Part shown: in pieces, positions 10,111-19,109 of the stretch
How positions within the stretch are numbered: the stretch's first letter is position 1
How the letters are laid out: each line of letters starts with the position of its first letter
DNA from: Hahella sp. KA22
GTDB taxonomy: Bacteria; Pseudomonadota; Gammaproteobacteria; Pseudomonadales; Oleiphilaceae
DNA length: 64,000 bases
Assembly: GCF_004135205.1 (NCBI RefSeq)
Contig: NZ_CP035490.1
Coordinates: 3,949,644 to 4,013,643 of the forward strand
Direction of reading: 5' to 3'
The notes under the pieces: model-generated
The model's input: only the letters and a program-made list of their open reading frames with translations
What the model was told of the DNA's origin: nothing
Databases searched by the model: none
Made by a program: the position numbers and the translations under genes

Positions 10111-10548
10111 ATGCGGCATATCAGCGAGAATAAGTCTTTTATCAGCATTGGTCTCATTAAGTCCAAGGTGTTTGCCGCTTTTCTGTTTTCCTGCCTGTTC
10201 GCAATTCAGTCTGCTTGCGCTACGAATAAGACAATACACTCAACGGAAGCCCGCGATTTCTGTGAAGCGCATAATCCTGAGCGCTGGGAAAAGTATTGGC
10301 GGGAAGGCGGCGCCGAGAGCACGGAAAGCTATTATCAACAACTCGCCAGTGAGATTAAATCGTCTATAAAAACAGACGAGTTCAGGCGGATATTCAAGGA
10401 TCAGCTTGAAATTCCGCCTGATGAATATAGAAAGCAATACCCCAACGACTATGTCTATTACAAAGAAAAAATTTCCGCACTGCTTGGCGAAGAATGGGAT
10501 TGCGAGTACTTAAAATATCATTATGTTTATGAGCTAAAGGAAGAGTGA
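10111..10548 (+). CDS. Small secreted protein of unknown function
   Basis: A 145-residue protein that I do not recognise. Residues about 18-36 (SKVFAAFLFSCLFAIQSACA) form a signal peptide with probable cleavage after ACA; the Cys has only a poor lipobox. The mature part is charged, rich in Tyr, Glu and Lys, and keeps two Cys residues (DFCEAH and WDCEYL) that could form a disulphide in the periplasm. It begins 49 bp after the hairpin behind the effector gene and ends 13 bp before the GFA gene, so it may be co-transcribed with the latter. The ribosome site (AGGAAACCAGG) is weak. Confidence 0.6.
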   Translation: MRHISENKSFISIGLIKSKVFAAFLFSCLFAIQSACATNKTIHSTEARDFCEAHNPERWEKYWREGGAESTESYYQQLASEIKSSIKTDEFRRIFKDQLEIPPDEYRKQYPNDYVYYKEKISALLGEEWDCEYLKYHYVYELKEE

Positions 10549-10561
10549 AGAGGTTCAGCAC

Positions 10562-10954
10562 ATGCAACAGTTCACCGGCGGTTGTCTTTGCGGCGCTGTG
10601 CGTTTGACGGCGACAGGACGTCCTTATCGAGTAGGCGTATGTCATTGTCTGGATTGCCGCAAGCATCATGGCGCCTTGTTTCATGCGTCCGCGATTTTCC
10701 CTCAGGATGCGGTGACGGTGACAGGGGAGGTAGGTGACTATGCGGGTCGCTGTTTCTGTCCTCGTTGCGGCTCTTCGGTTTTCTCTCGCACGGGTGACGA
10801 AATCGAGGTGAATCTGGGGACGTTGGACGCACCAGATCAACTCACGCCGACGTATGAACTCTGGATGTGCCGTCGCGAGTCCTGGTTGCCGCCGTTTCCC
10901 TCCGTTCGACACTACGAGCGCGATCGCGACGACGCCAGTCGCGCTGAAGAATAG
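10562..10954 (+). CDS. GFA family zinc protein (CENP-V/GFA domain)
   Basis: A 130-residue GFA-type protein. The zinc-binding cysteines are visible as CLCGAV near residue 9, CHCLDCRKHHGALF near residue 28 and CPRCGS near residue 60, in the spacing of the glutathione-dependent formaldehyde-activating (GFA) and CENP-V families. It covers the family domain in full and ends soon after LWMCRRESWLPPF. GFA members are often of unknown substrate, so a formaldehyde role is not implied. It starts 13 bp after the small secreted protein gene on the same strand. A second GFA gene lies at 36715. Confidence 0.85.
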   Translation: MQQFTGGCLCGAVRLTATGRPYRVGVCHCLDCRKHHGALFHASAIFPQDAVTVTGEVGDYAGRCFCPRCGSSVFSRTGDEIEVNLGTLDAPDQLTPTYELWMCRRESWLPPFPSVRHYERDRDDASRAEE

Positions 10955-11019
10955 GGAGGGCTTGCGCCGCCCCTTATCTTCGCTATAAGTGGTTAAATTT
11001 CTCAAACTGATGTTATCTG

Positions 11020-12252
11020 ATGCGTATAGAAAACTTGGTTCTTTACACCGTGATCACGAACACGCTTGCGCGTGGTCTTATTTCACTGATGGCGATCCTC
11101 ACTTTAGCTTCCTGTCACAAGTTGAAAGAAAGCCCGGAGTTCACGGCCTCCAGTCATCTTCCTCAGTATGATTACCAGTCGGGCTTTGATGAGTACGTCG
11201 CCGAAACCAAGGCGTGGCTGCTTGAGAATCGGGCGTTTAAAACCAAAAACCGGCAACGAGAGCTGGAAGCCAATCTGCCTTTTGAGCTGACGCCAACGCA
11301 TCCGAACAATAAAAGCGTTTTGCTGGTTCACGGCCTTGGGGACTCGCCGTTTTCGTTCACAGATGTCGCCAGTCATCTCGTGAGTAAAGGTTACTTTGTG
11401 AGAGCGATACTGTTACCGGGTCACGGCAGCAAGGTCGCGGACCTCAATCTGGCCACGCTGGACAGCTGGAAGATCAGCCTTCAGCATCACATTGAACTGT
11501 TGAAATCCACATCGGAAGAGGTCTGGCTCGGCGGCTTCTCAACGGGCGCCAACCTGGTCACGGCGGCGGCCTACAATGACGAGGATATCGCCGGATTAAT
11601 CCTGTTTTCACCGGCGTTTGAAGCCCGCTCGCGACTGCTGGCCTTCTCCAAATACGCCAAATATTTCATTACCTGGGCGGACAGAGATGAAGAGTCCAAC
11701 TATCTCCGCTACAACTCGCTTCCCATGCATGCGGCGGCGATGTTTTATGAAACGGTATTGGAGGTGCGCGAGAAAATGAGCAGCTCCGGGTTTGCGCGAC
11801 CGGTATTCATTCTGGCCAGTGCAAATGACAGTATCATCGACACCCAGTTTTTGCGGGAACGCTTCAGCCAGTCGTTTACCCATCCAGGCAGCCGGCTGAT
11901 CTGGCAAGGCGATGATATCGGCAAGCGCAATCCTCGCATTCTGACCTATAGCATGAACCTGCCTGAACTCAGAATCGCCAACGGGTCTCACATGGGCGTC
12001 CTGTTTGCGCCGGACAACCCGGAGTACGGCGTCAATGGCAAGCTGAGAATCTGCGATAACGGACAGTCGCAGGAAAATCAAATCCTCTGCGAAAGCGGCG
12101 CGGATACCTGGCGTACCGCCTACGGCGGCGATGGGTCTGATAACGCAACGTCCCGACTCACCTTCAACCCTTATTTTGCTGAGCATATGGAAGTCCTGGA
12201 CTGGGTCATGGCGTCGGACTCAGATGGCGCCAGAGTTGTCGAGTCAGACTAG
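11020..12252 (+). CDS. Alpha/beta hydrolase lipoprotein
   Basis: A 410-residue lipoprotein: a hydrophobic N-terminal segment ends in the lipobox LASC with Cys32 as the predicted lipidation site. The body is an alpha/beta hydrolase: oxyanion-hole motif LLVHGLGDSP near residue 101, nucleophile elbow GGFSTG with Ser174, an Asp in ILASANDSIID and a His in IANGSHMG complete a Ser-Asp-His triad. It should act as an esterase or lipase-like enzyme anchored to the periplasmic face of a membrane; the substrate is unknown. It stands alone, facing the LysR regulator gene at 12266 tail to tail with a 13-bp gap. Confidence 0.85.
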   Translation: MRIENLVLYTVITNTLARGLISLMAILTLASCHKLKESPEFTASSHLPQYDYQSGFDEYVAETKAWLLENRAFKTKNRQRELEANLPFELTPTHPNNKSVLLVHGLGDSPFSFTDVASHLVSKGYFVRAILLPGHGSKVADLNLATLDSWKISLQHHIELLKSTSEEVWLGGFSTGANLVTAAAYNDEDIAGLILFSPAFEARSRLLAFSKYAKYFITWADRDEESNYLRYNSLPMHAAAMFYETVLEVREKMSSSGFARPVFILASANDSIIDTQFLRERFSQSFTHPGSRLIWQGDDIGKRNPRILTYSMNLPELRIANGSHMGVLFAPDNPEYGVNGKLRICDNGQSQENQILCESGADTWRTAYGGDGSDNATSRLTFNPYFAEHMEVLDWVMASDSDGARVVESD

Positions 12253-12265
12253 CGTCGCTCAGATA

Positions 12266-13171
12266 TCACGGCATAAAAAGAAATGGGTTATCCCGCAATG
12301 TTTGTGTGGCCAGATCGATGAAACAGCGCGTCTTGGCGTTGGCGCGGCGGCCTTCCATATGAATGATGCTGACCGGCAATGGCTCTTCCTCAAACTCAGT
12401 CAGCACTCGTTGCAGACGTTTGTTTTTCAGATCCTCCGCCGCCTGATAAGTCATCAAGGTGGTGATGCCCTGACCCAGTAACGCCGCTTTCAGTGCAGCG
12501 CCGTTGTGATTGCAGCGTAGTCTGGGATTGAGCCGAACCAGTTCTTTTTTGCCTTGAACCTGGAAATACCAGCCATTGGTGTGCTCGAAGCGAGCCGGAA
12601 AAATAATGCTGTGATTGGCCAGATCTTCCGGGGTTTCAGGATAACCGTGTTGTTCAAAATACGCCGGCGCGCCGCACACGATCTTCTTCACGTGACCCAC
12701 CGTAGTAGCGTACAGACTGGAGTCCTTGAGGTGGCCGATGCGTATCGCCACGTCAAAGTCTTCTTCCAGAAGATTGGTGACGCGGTCGAGCAGAATGATC
12801 TTTACGGTGACGTTCGAATGTTTCGCCAGATAATCCGTCACGATAGGCATGACGTACTTCTCGCCAAACAGCACCGGCGCAGTGATGGCGAGCGTCCCGG
12901 CAGGTGTTGCGTAGGTGCCTGACGCGGCGGCTTCCGCCTCTTCCAGATCCTCCAGGATGCGCTTTGCGTCCTGTAAAAAGCGGGCGCCGGGTTCGGTTAG
13001 CCTCACCAACCGGGTGGTGCGATTAAATAGCTTCACCCCCAGCCTTTCTTCCAGCGCGGCGATAGCGCGACTGGCCGCCGGCGCGGAAAGCCCCAGAACC
13101 TCACTGGCGACACTGAAGCTCTGTTGTTTCGCCACCTCAATAAACACCTGCATGGTTTGCAGTTTATCCAC
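12266..13171 (-). CDS. LysR-family transcriptional regulator
   Basis: A 301-residue LysR-type regulator. The N-terminal winged helix-turn-helix is clear (MQVFIEVAKQQSFSVAS, then ASRAIAALEERLGVKLFNR), followed by the linker helix and a substrate-binding domain from about residue 90. It belongs to the large group with GTLAITAPVLFG after the linker. It is divergent from the glutathione S-transferase/oxidoreductase pair at 13391-16106, which it probably controls through the 219-bp shared region; the inducer cannot be read from the sequence. Confidence 0.9.
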   Translation of the reverse strand: MDKLQTMQVFIEVAKQQSFSVASEVLGLSAPAASRAIAALEERLGVKLFNRTTRLVRLTEPGARFLQDAKRILEDLEEAEAAASGTYATPAGTLAITAPVLFGEKYVMPIVTDYLAKHSNVTVKIILLDRVTNLLEEDFDVAIRIGHLKDSSLYATTVGHVKKIVCGAPAYFEQHGYPETPEDLANHSIIFPARFEHTNGWYFQVQGKKELVRLNPRLRCNHNGAALKAALLGQGITTLMTYQAAEDLKNKRLQRVLTEFEEEPLPVSIIHMEGRRANAKTRCFIDLATQTLRDNPFLFMP

Positions 13172-13221
13172 GCCGTCACCCTGATTTTCGTTTTCTGATT
13201 ATTGCGATGAGTGTAAGAGTG

Positions 13222-13241
13222 AATTGTAAATTGCGTCAATT
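13222..13241. promoter_or_regulatory. Candidate LysR operator
   Basis: AATTG and CAATT form an interrupted inverted repeat (AATTG-N10-CAATT) in the intergenic region between the LysR gene and the GST gene. Its size and placement, 51 bp before the regulator start, fit a LysR autoregulatory site. The evidence is the symmetry and position only. Confidence 0.35.
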
Positions 13242-13390
13242 ACTTCGGTATTTGCATGAATAATAATGCTTAACGACGACTCATACAGCTCAACCCCGTG
13301 TCAGTACCAGGGCCGCGAGGGAACGAGCGGAGAAGCGACTAAAACCAGGAAACATCGAAGCAGGGGATACCCCGATAACAGGAGAACACC

Positions 13391-14035
13391 GTGAACGCCC
13401 ATTTTTCCAATACACAAGCGCCGATCAAACTCTATCGCAATCCCATGTCAGGTCACTGCCACCGCGTTGAGCTGATGCTTTCATTCCTGGATTTGCCTTA
13501 TGAAACGATTGATCTGGATATGGCGAACGGCGCGCACAAGGCGCCGGAGTATCTGAAAATCAACCCGTTTGGACAGGTTCCCACCATTGACGACAATGGC
13601 TTCGTGCTAGGTGATTCCAACGCTATCATCACTTATCTGGCGCAGAAATATAGCCATGGCGACGAATGGTCACCCAAAGAAGCGGAGCAGGCGGCGCAAG
13701 TACAGCGCTGGCTCTCCGTCGCGGCGGGAGAAATCGCGCAGGGCCCTTGCACCGTGCGCCTGGTAAAGCTTTTTGGCATGAAGCTGGATTATGAGCGAGC
13801 CAAAACCATTACTGAGTCACTTTTTGGCGTCCTGGAGCCCCTGCTGTCGAGCCGTGACTACCTTGCCGGCGATCGCATCACCCTGGCGGACGTGGCGGGT
13901 TATAGCTACATCGCTCATGCGCCGGAGGGCGGCGTCAGTTTGCAGCCATATCCCGCCATTCGCGCCTGGCTGGAGAGAATTGAAGCGCATCCCGGATTTG
14001 TTGGCATGAAGCGCTCTCCTTTAGCGACAGCATAG
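13391..14035 (+). CDS. Glutathione S-transferase
   Basis: A 214-residue cytosolic GST. The start is a GTG with CAGGAG about 8 nt upstream. The N-terminal thioredoxin-like domain runs to about residue 90 with NPMSGHCHRVELML at the glutathione-binding helix, INPFGQVPTIDD with the cis-proline, and GDSNAIITYLAQKY. The all-alpha C-terminal domain contains AGDRITLADVAGYSYI, the conserved N-capping Asp motif. It should conjugate or reduce small electrophiles with glutathione. It is followed after 34 bp by the oxidoreductase at 14070 and is probably under the divergent LysR protein. Confidence 0.9.
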   Translation: MNAHFSNTQAPIKLYRNPMSGHCHRVELMLSFLDLPYETIDLDMANGAHKAPEYLKINPFGQVPTIDDNGFVLGDSNAIITYLAQKYSHGDEWSPKEAEQAAQVQRWLSVAAGEIAQGPCTVRLVKLFGMKLDYERAKTITESLFGVLEPLLSSRDYLAGDRITLADVAGYSYIAHAPEGGVSLQPYPAIRAWLERIEAHPGFVGMKRSPLATA

Positions 14036-14069
14036 ATCTCTTGGGTTTAATCCAATTGAGGAGCAAGTT

Positions 14070-16106
14070 ATGACTCAGCCAGAAAACTCTCCGTTTCACG
14101 CGGCGGAAATCGCGGTGCAAAAGCGGCTTGGCGTTGCGGACCAGGTGGCGCAGTACTCCGGGGGAATCCGTAAGGCGATGCCGATGCAGCATCGGAAGTT
14201 TTTCTGCGAGCTGCCCTTTGTCATCCTGGGCCTTGTCGACCAGCAAGGCTTTCCCTGGTGCATGCCGTTGTTTCCGGGGGCGGCGGCGCTCTCCGGTCAC
14301 TCCGGGTTTATCACTTCTCCCACTGATACTCGTCTGGAGCTGCAGGCATTGCCTGCCCTGACCCACCTATTGAACCTGGATTTCGCCCCAGGCCGGAAGG
14401 TGGGGATGCTGGGCATTCAGCTACATACCCGTCGACGTAATCGTATGAATGGAGTAATCGGTGAAGTGGCCGCAACGGGATTCAGCATTGATGTGGAACT
14501 CAGTTTCGGTAATTGCCCTAAATACATACAAACCCGTGAACTGCAGTGGGTAAAGGACGAGTCCGCCGCTCTGTCCGTTGATAGCGCCGTGGTCGTCGAC
14601 GGCATTGCTGAACAGGCAAAGTCGCTGATAACGCAATCAGATACTTTCTTTATCGCTTCCCGCACCCAATTAATGGACAGCGATCCACGCCATGGCGTTG
14701 ACGCCTCCCACCGTGGCGGTAAACCGGGTTTCGTGAAAGTGGAGGGCGATACCCTGTTGTTTCCGGACTTCAGCGGCAACCGCTTTTTCAATACGTTGGG
14801 CAATATCGAGTCTGACGGTCGAGTCGGTCTGTTTTTCCCCGACTTCTCGACAGGAAATGTGCTGTTGGCGGCGGGGCGCGCCGAAGTGCTTTGGGATCAT
14901 CCCTCACTGAATGAGTTCGAAGGCGCGCAGCGCGTCATCGCTGTCACCGTGGAAAAGTCCACCTACCTCGAAAAGTTCATGCCGGTAACGGGGGAACTGC
15001 AAGAGCTGTCTCCGGCTCTCGATGGAACTGGCGTGTGGAAAGATCGCAAGCCGTCCGCCGCCGCTACATATCAATCGCTCAAATTGATGGAAAAACGTAG
15101 AGAGAGCGACAAAGTAACGTCGTTTTATCTGGCTCCGGACAGCGGCGAAACGATCAAAGACTACATTCCCGGGCAGTTTCTGCCGGTAGAAATACGCCTT
15201 CCTGGCCATAAACAGCCGTTAAAGCGTCACTATACCTTGTCCTCCGGCCGCGCCGCCGGCCGTTATCGCATCACGGTGAAGCGGGAAGAAAATGGCGAGG
15301 TTTCCAAGGCGCTACACGATCATATTCAAGTCGGCGATGTGATTCATGCAGGCGCGCCCGCCGGACAGTTTACGCTCCGGCAAAATGATCATGCCGTCGT
15401 GCTGATTTCCGCTGGCGTCGGTATAACCCCGATGATCGCCATGTTGGAGGGGCTTATTCATGAGGTGAACCAGGGCGCAGCCGCCAGGCCGGTGTGGTTT
15501 ATCCACGCCACACAAAACAGTCAGTCTCATCTCTTCGCAGATGAGTTGACGCAACTGGCGGCGCAGTACGATTGGTTGCATCTTCATACGGTATATTCCA
15601 GACCATTACCGCAAGATAAGCCCCATAAAAACCATGATTCAGAAGGACATATATCTATTGAACTGCTGAAGCACATATTGCCTTTTGATCAATATGATTT
15701 TTATTTATGCGGCTCGGAAGGTTTTATGAGAAGCATCTATAAAGCATTGGTTTCAACTGGCGTCCAGAAAGCCAATATATATTATGAATTCTTCGGTGAA
15801 GGAACGATCGGGGAAATAGATTCCTCCGCCAATATCGCCGGCAAAGCGCAAGTTAGTTTTTCCCAAAGCGGAGTATCGGGCGAATGGTCCTCTGATGACG
15901 GCAGTCTATTAGCGTTCGCTGAAAAACTCAGCGTCACGGCGCCATTCAGTTGTCGGTCGGGTAACTGCGGCGCCTGCATGGCGCCCATTAAGAAGGGAAG
16001 TGTGGCCTATCAAACGCCCACAAGCTTTTCCGCGGAAGCAGGAAATGCGCTTCTTTGTTGCGCCAAACCCGCTGAAGGTAGCGCAGAGGTAGTGATTGAT
16101 ATTTAG
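14070..16106 (+). CDS. PNPOx-like domain fused to FAD/NAD ferredoxin reductase and 2Fe-2S ferredoxin
   Basis: A 678-residue multidomain oxidoreductase. Residues ~1-310 form a pyridoxamine-phosphate-oxidase-like flavin domain (ELPFVILGLVDQQGFPWCMPLF; HRGGKPGFVKVEGD). Residues ~340-580 form a ferredoxin-NADP reductase module with the FAD motif RHYTLSSG and the nucleotide site ISAGVGITPMIAML. The C-terminal ~85 residues are a plant-type ferredoxin with CRSGNCGACM and a later Cys pair (LLCCAKP). Electrons should pass from NAD(P)H over FAD to the 2Fe-2S centre. It has a good GAGGAG ribosome site and sits behind the GST gene, suggesting a joint role in handling electrophiles or oxidants; the substrate is unknown. 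Confidence 0.85.
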   Translation: MTQPENSPFHAAEIAVQKRLGVADQVAQYSGGIRKAMPMQHRKFFCELPFVILGLVDQQGFPWCMPLFPGAAALSGHSGFITSPTDTRLELQALPALTHLLNLDFAPGRKVGMLGIQLHTRRRNRMNGVIGEVAATGFSIDVELSFGNCPKYIQTRELQWVKDESAALSVDSAVVVDGIAEQAKSLITQSDTFFIASRTQLMDSDPRHGVDASHRGGKPGFVKVEGDTLLFPDFSGNRFFNTLGNIESDGRVGLFFPDFSTGNVLLAAGRAEVLWDHPSLNEFEGAQRVIAVTVEKSTYLEKFMPVTGELQELSPALDGTGVWKDRKPSAAATYQSLKLMEKRRESDKVTSFYLAPDSGETIKDYIPGQFLPVEIRLPGHKQPLKRHYTLSSGRAAGRYRITVKREENGEVSKALHDHIQVGDVIHAGAPAGQFTLRQNDHAVVLISAGVGITPMIAMLEGLIHEVNQGAAARPVWFIHATQNSQSHLFADELTQLAAQYDWLHLHTVYSRPLPQDKPHKNHDSEGHISIELLKHILPFDQYDFYLCGSEGFMRSIYKALVSTGVQKANIYYEFFGEGTIGEIDSSANIAGKAQVSFSQSGVSGEWSSDDGSLLAFAEKLSVTAPFSCRSGNCGACMAPIKKGSVAYQTPTSFSAEAGNALLCCAKPAEGSAEVVIDI

Positions 16107-16278
16107 CCTTTCAGGGGCATGGATGCTGTTCTTGGCGCGTTGCCAGCAGGCGGCCTGTAAGTAATCCTATTTCTAGATAAGCAATTTATCTATCTGATAT
16201 ATAACATATCATTCTCTTTTCTTTTCGTATTTTATAGATCTCTAAGCTCCCCTGGACGTGAGCAAAATTTATGCATTC

Positions 16279-16298
16279 GTATATTGTATACAATATAC
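16279..16298. promoter_or_regulatory. Perfect 20-bp palindrome, candidate operator
   Basis: GTATATTGTATACAATATAC is identical to its reverse complement. The core ATTGTATACAAT resembles sites of FadR/VanR-type GntR regulators. It lies 288 bp upstream of the metalloprotease start. No regulator gene is adjacent, so its owner is unknown. Confidence 0.5.
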
Positions 16299-16516
16299 AG
16301 TGGTAGTATATTGGCGTTGGTTGTTTGTTGATCGTCATGGCGCCAATGCCATACCGGCGTGGTTTGGGCGGGTGTCCACCAACTAACGCAAAACGGAGGA
16401 GAAGCCTATCGGAGAACGACTCTGTCATTACTAAAAGACGGCATGAATAGATTGGGAGTTAATCACTGCGGCCAGCAAAAACGCATAACGAATGATCTAT
16501 CTGTCACTCATAGACT

Positions 16517-16561
16517 TTCATTCTGGCTTCACCACTAAATACAAATAAAAGCCGGAATGAA
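16517..16561 (+). promoter_or_regulatory. Leader hairpin before metalloprotease
   Basis: TTCATTCTGGCTT pairs with AAGCCGGAATGAA (13 bp including one G-T pair) around a 19-nt loop. It ends 24 bp before the ATG of the metalloprotease, so it would fold in the 5' leader close to a start that has only a poor ribosome site. Confidence 0.45.
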
Positions 16562-16585
16562 TCATAGATTGACGGTTACTTTATT

Positions 16586-18541
16586 ATGAAAAAGTATTCG
16601 ACGTTATTTAATTTCGTTGCGGCGGCTATATGTTTTTCTGGTTCTGTCGCACAGGCGTCAACGCTGATGCCAAATCAGCCTGCAGATGTTCAGTATTGTA
16701 TTGCGAACGGTGTGTCGCAGGATGAGTGGATTGAAAGCATTAACATTGATGGTGTAAAGAAACAGTCTGGTGAGCCTGTCGCACAACAGGGCGGGGAAGG
16801 TTACTCCGACTTCTCGAATCAAGTCATTGATATTCGTTCCGGGTACATAACCCTGACCCCAGGATACCGCCTGAATTCCTATCGAGAGCATTGGCGTGTC
16901 TGGTTTGACCTGAACCAGAACGGCGTGTTTGAAGATGATGAAATGGTGCTCGATAACCTGTCCGGAGAGGGCGCAGTTCAGGGCAGATTAAAACTCCCTG
17001 TTGTTTCGGAGCCGTTATTGACCCGAATGCGAGTATCAATGACCTATGAGGGCGCGTCGCAGTCCGCCTGCGGTGATTTCGGCTACGGGGAAACGGAAGA
17101 TTACACCGTGCAGCTGGGCGTGGCGCCTGAGGCCACTCTTCCAAATGTCTGTAGCCAGGAAGGGCCATACAGCGGTAGAACGCTGACCAACGGCAAAGCC
17201 ATCTGTATGCCCGACGCGGCCCCTAACTACCTTAGTATCGGCAATTCGGAAAAGTATCAAAGCATTGCTATCAGCACTGGGCATGGAAGCGGCAATTTAA
17301 GTCTGTACGCCAAGAACGGCGGCTGGCCGAAAACGGACGGCTCTGATCCAGCCTCAACCAAGAATGGCAATGGCGAGTGTCTGATCATCAAGAACCCGTC
17401 CAGTTACTGGACCTACATCACCGTGACTGGCGCCAAGTCCGCGGCGTCATTGGTGGTTGATCTCGGCGCCACATCCTGTCGCGGCTCCACGGACACCCCC
17501 GACCCGACGGATAATGACGGCTACCAATACAACTCCGTGAACATTCTGGTTTACCGCTTCGAGTTTACGGACGCCCCTTTCAAATGGGACACCCTGGAGC
17601 AGGACCTGCAGAAGGTGAACGAGTATTACAAGGAGCAATCTTACGGCCGTTTCACGGTGACTTATGACCTGTCGCAGCCCGTTATCCGGATTAACGAAAG
17701 TAAGTCCAAATACGATAATGATTTCTTCGCCTGGAGAGAGTTGTACGAAAGAAAAATTCGTGAGACTGGCGTTGATCCCGGTAATCCTGGAGCAGCAAAC
17801 ATCATTATGATGACGGCGCCGCAAGTGGGTAACTTTAATTCCAGCGCCGGGCCGCCATTAATGTCCATCTACCATCACACTCCCGGCGTGGTCGCCCATG
17901 AAATGGGACACGCAATGGGACTCAGGCACGCCAAGGCGGTCGAGGCTGGCCCCGGAAGAATTATCGGCACAGGCGATATTGAAAAAGAAAGCCTCAATTA
18001 TGGCAACGTGTACAGCATGATGGGCATGGGCGCGCATACGCTTGAAGAGTACAACCTGATGTACAAAAGCTACTTTGGCTGGCTAACCGACAGCGAAGTT
18101 CCCCTGATCAACAGCTCGGGCGTCTATCGCATCTACGCCTTCGACTACGGAACCCGCAGTGGAACCAACGCGCCAGGCTATATCGGCCTCAAACTGAAGT
18201 CCGGCAACGGCGCCTACACCTACTGGGTTGAGTATCGCACCACTCACTACCGCTACAAAAACACCAAAAACGGCGTGCTGCTCAACCTGCAGGGATATAT
18301 GGAAAACGAGAAAGACCCGGATTTCTGGAAACACACCTCCCATCTCCTGGACATGACCCCCGGCTCCCTGACTCCCGGCAAAGACTCCCCCTGGGCCCTG
18401 ATCGACCAAACCGACTCAGAACTGGTGATCGGAAAAACCTACACCGACCACTGGGGCGGCTTCCGCATCACCCCCATCGCCAAAGGCGGCGTAGAAGACA
18501 GCGCCAAAGCCTGGATTGACGTGAAGGTGGAAATGCTGTAG
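16586..18541 (+). CDS. Secreted zinc metalloprotease with GEVED domain
   Basis: A 651-residue secreted protein with a signal peptide cleaved near AQASTLMP (residue ~24). The N-terminal ~150 residues contain FDLNQNGVFEDDEM and end in GYGETEDYTV, the hallmark of a GEVED domain. A middle domain (about 185-300) resembles a bacterial pre-peptidase C-type beta sandwich. The catalytic part carries HEMGHAMGLRH with H438, H442 and H448 as zinc ligands and E439 as base, followed by the Met turn YSMMGMG, as in metzincins. It should be an extracellular endopeptidase. The gene is monocistronic, with an intrinsic terminator 29 bp after the stop. The specific peptidase family is uncertain. Confidence 0.85.
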   Translation: MKKYSTLFNFVAAAICFSGSVAQASTLMPNQPADVQYCIANGVSQDEWIESINIDGVKKQSGEPVAQQGGEGYSDFSNQVIDIRSGYITLTPGYRLNSYREHWRVWFDLNQNGVFEDDEMVLDNLSGEGAVQGRLKLPVVSEPLLTRMRVSMTYEGASQSACGDFGYGETEDYTVQLGVAPEATLPNVCSQEGPYSGRTLTNGKAICMPDAAPNYLSIGNSEKYQSIAISTGHGSGNLSLYAKNGGWPKTDGSDPASTKNGNGECLIIKNPSSYWTYITVTGAKSAASLVVDLGATSCRGSTDTPDPTDNDGYQYNSVNILVYRFEFTDAPFKWDTLEQDLQKVNEYYKEQSYGRFTVTYDLSQPVIRINESKSKYDNDFFAWRELYERKIRETGVDPGNPGAANIIMMTAPQVGNFNSSAGPPLMSIYHHTPGVVAHEMGHAMGLRHAKAVEAGPGRIIGTGDIEKESLNYGNVYSMMGMGAHTLEEYNLMYKSYFGWLTDSEVPLINSSGVYRIYAFDYGTRSGTNAPGYIGLKLKSGNGAYTYWVEYRTTHYRYKNTKNGVLLNLQGYMENEKDPDFWKHTSHLLDMTPGSLTPGKDSPWALIDQTDSELVIGKTYTDHWGGFRITPIAKGGVEDSAKAWIDVKVEML

Positions 18542-18569
18542 CCGTAGACTTTTGGTCCTTGATGATTAA

Positions 18570-18605
18570 AACCTGGCCTCGTTTGGGGTCAGGTTTTTCT
18601 TTTCC
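18570..18605 (+). terminator. Intrinsic terminator of metalloprotease gene
   Basis: AACCTGGCCTC and GGGGTCAGGTT pair over 11 bp (two G-T pairs) with a GTTT loop, followed by TTTTTCTTTT. Confidence 0.85.
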
Positions 18606-18643
18606 GTAACACCTCTTAATTTACTCTTTCTAACCTAAACTCA

Positions 18644-18763
18644 ATGAGATATCCCAAAAGCGTGGATGTGGAAAGCCTGATTAAACTCTTCGAAGCCTAT
18701 GAGTCCTTGTTGTTGGACGGAACTTTGGAGAAAATCCGAAGCCAATGGATGCAGGAAGGATAA
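18644..18763 (+). CDS. Possible 39-residue protein
   Basis: ATG to TAA gives a 39-residue, charged, helix-prone peptide (begins MRYPKSVDVESLIKLFEAYE). It has no recognisable domain and no clear ribosome site. It is immediately followed by the 76-residue frame at 18772, so it could be the first gene of a pair or the broken N-terminal part of one longer gene. Confidence 0.3.
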   Translation: MRYPKSVDVESLIKLFEAYESLLLDGTLEKIRSQWMQEG

Positions 18764-18771
18764 ACCGCCTA

Positions 18772-19002
18772 ATGTTAACGACAGCAGAAATATTAAACCT
18801 GATTCGTCTTACCGAGCTGGAAATCAGACGGCTCCAAGAGCAAATCGACGGTGATGATGAAGACAAAAGCAACCAGGCCGGCGAAGTGATCCTGCAGTTT
18901 GACGCGATGGCGCTCAAGCTTGAGCAGTTGTATCTTGAATCGCAGCCTGATTACGGTATTTACCCGCGATATGATGACTATATTAAGCTTATAAACGAAT
19001 AG
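18772..19002 (+). CDS. Small helical protein of unknown function
   Basis: A 76-residue acidic protein, predicted mostly alpha-helical (MLTTAEILNLIRLTELEIRR). I chose the ATG at 18772, as AGGAAGGA lies 11 nt upstream; an earlier in-frame ATG at 18745 has a poorly spaced site. It follows the 39-residue frame by 8 bp. No family is recognised; size and helicity would fit a small immunity or regulatory protein, but nothing in the sequence proves that. Confidence 0.45.
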   Translation: MLTTAEILNLIRLTELEIRRLQEQIDGDDEDKSNQAGEVILQFDAMALKLEQLYLESQPDYGIYPRYDDYIKLINE

Positions 19003-19109
19003 CGTTAGGGGCTTGGGGATGCGTCGGAGGGCGCTTTGCTTATCCGAGCTGCGTTCTTTTCGCGGAGGGACACGGCGGCGCCAAGCAGGCATTGTGACTG
19101 CTGGGAGTT

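Larger units (their letters stand above)
16107..16585. other. AT-rich intergenic region before metalloprotease
   Basis: This 479-bp gap has no convincing gene. It is more AT-rich than the neighbouring coding sequence and holds a perfect 20-bp palindrome and a leader hairpin (listed separately). No clear terminator for the oxidoreductase is visible. Confidence 0.6.

Noticed and set aside
16186-16428. 80-codon minus-strand frame in the gap before the metalloprotease
   Set aside because: It spans the 20-bp palindrome, has no ribosome site and an unlikely composition.
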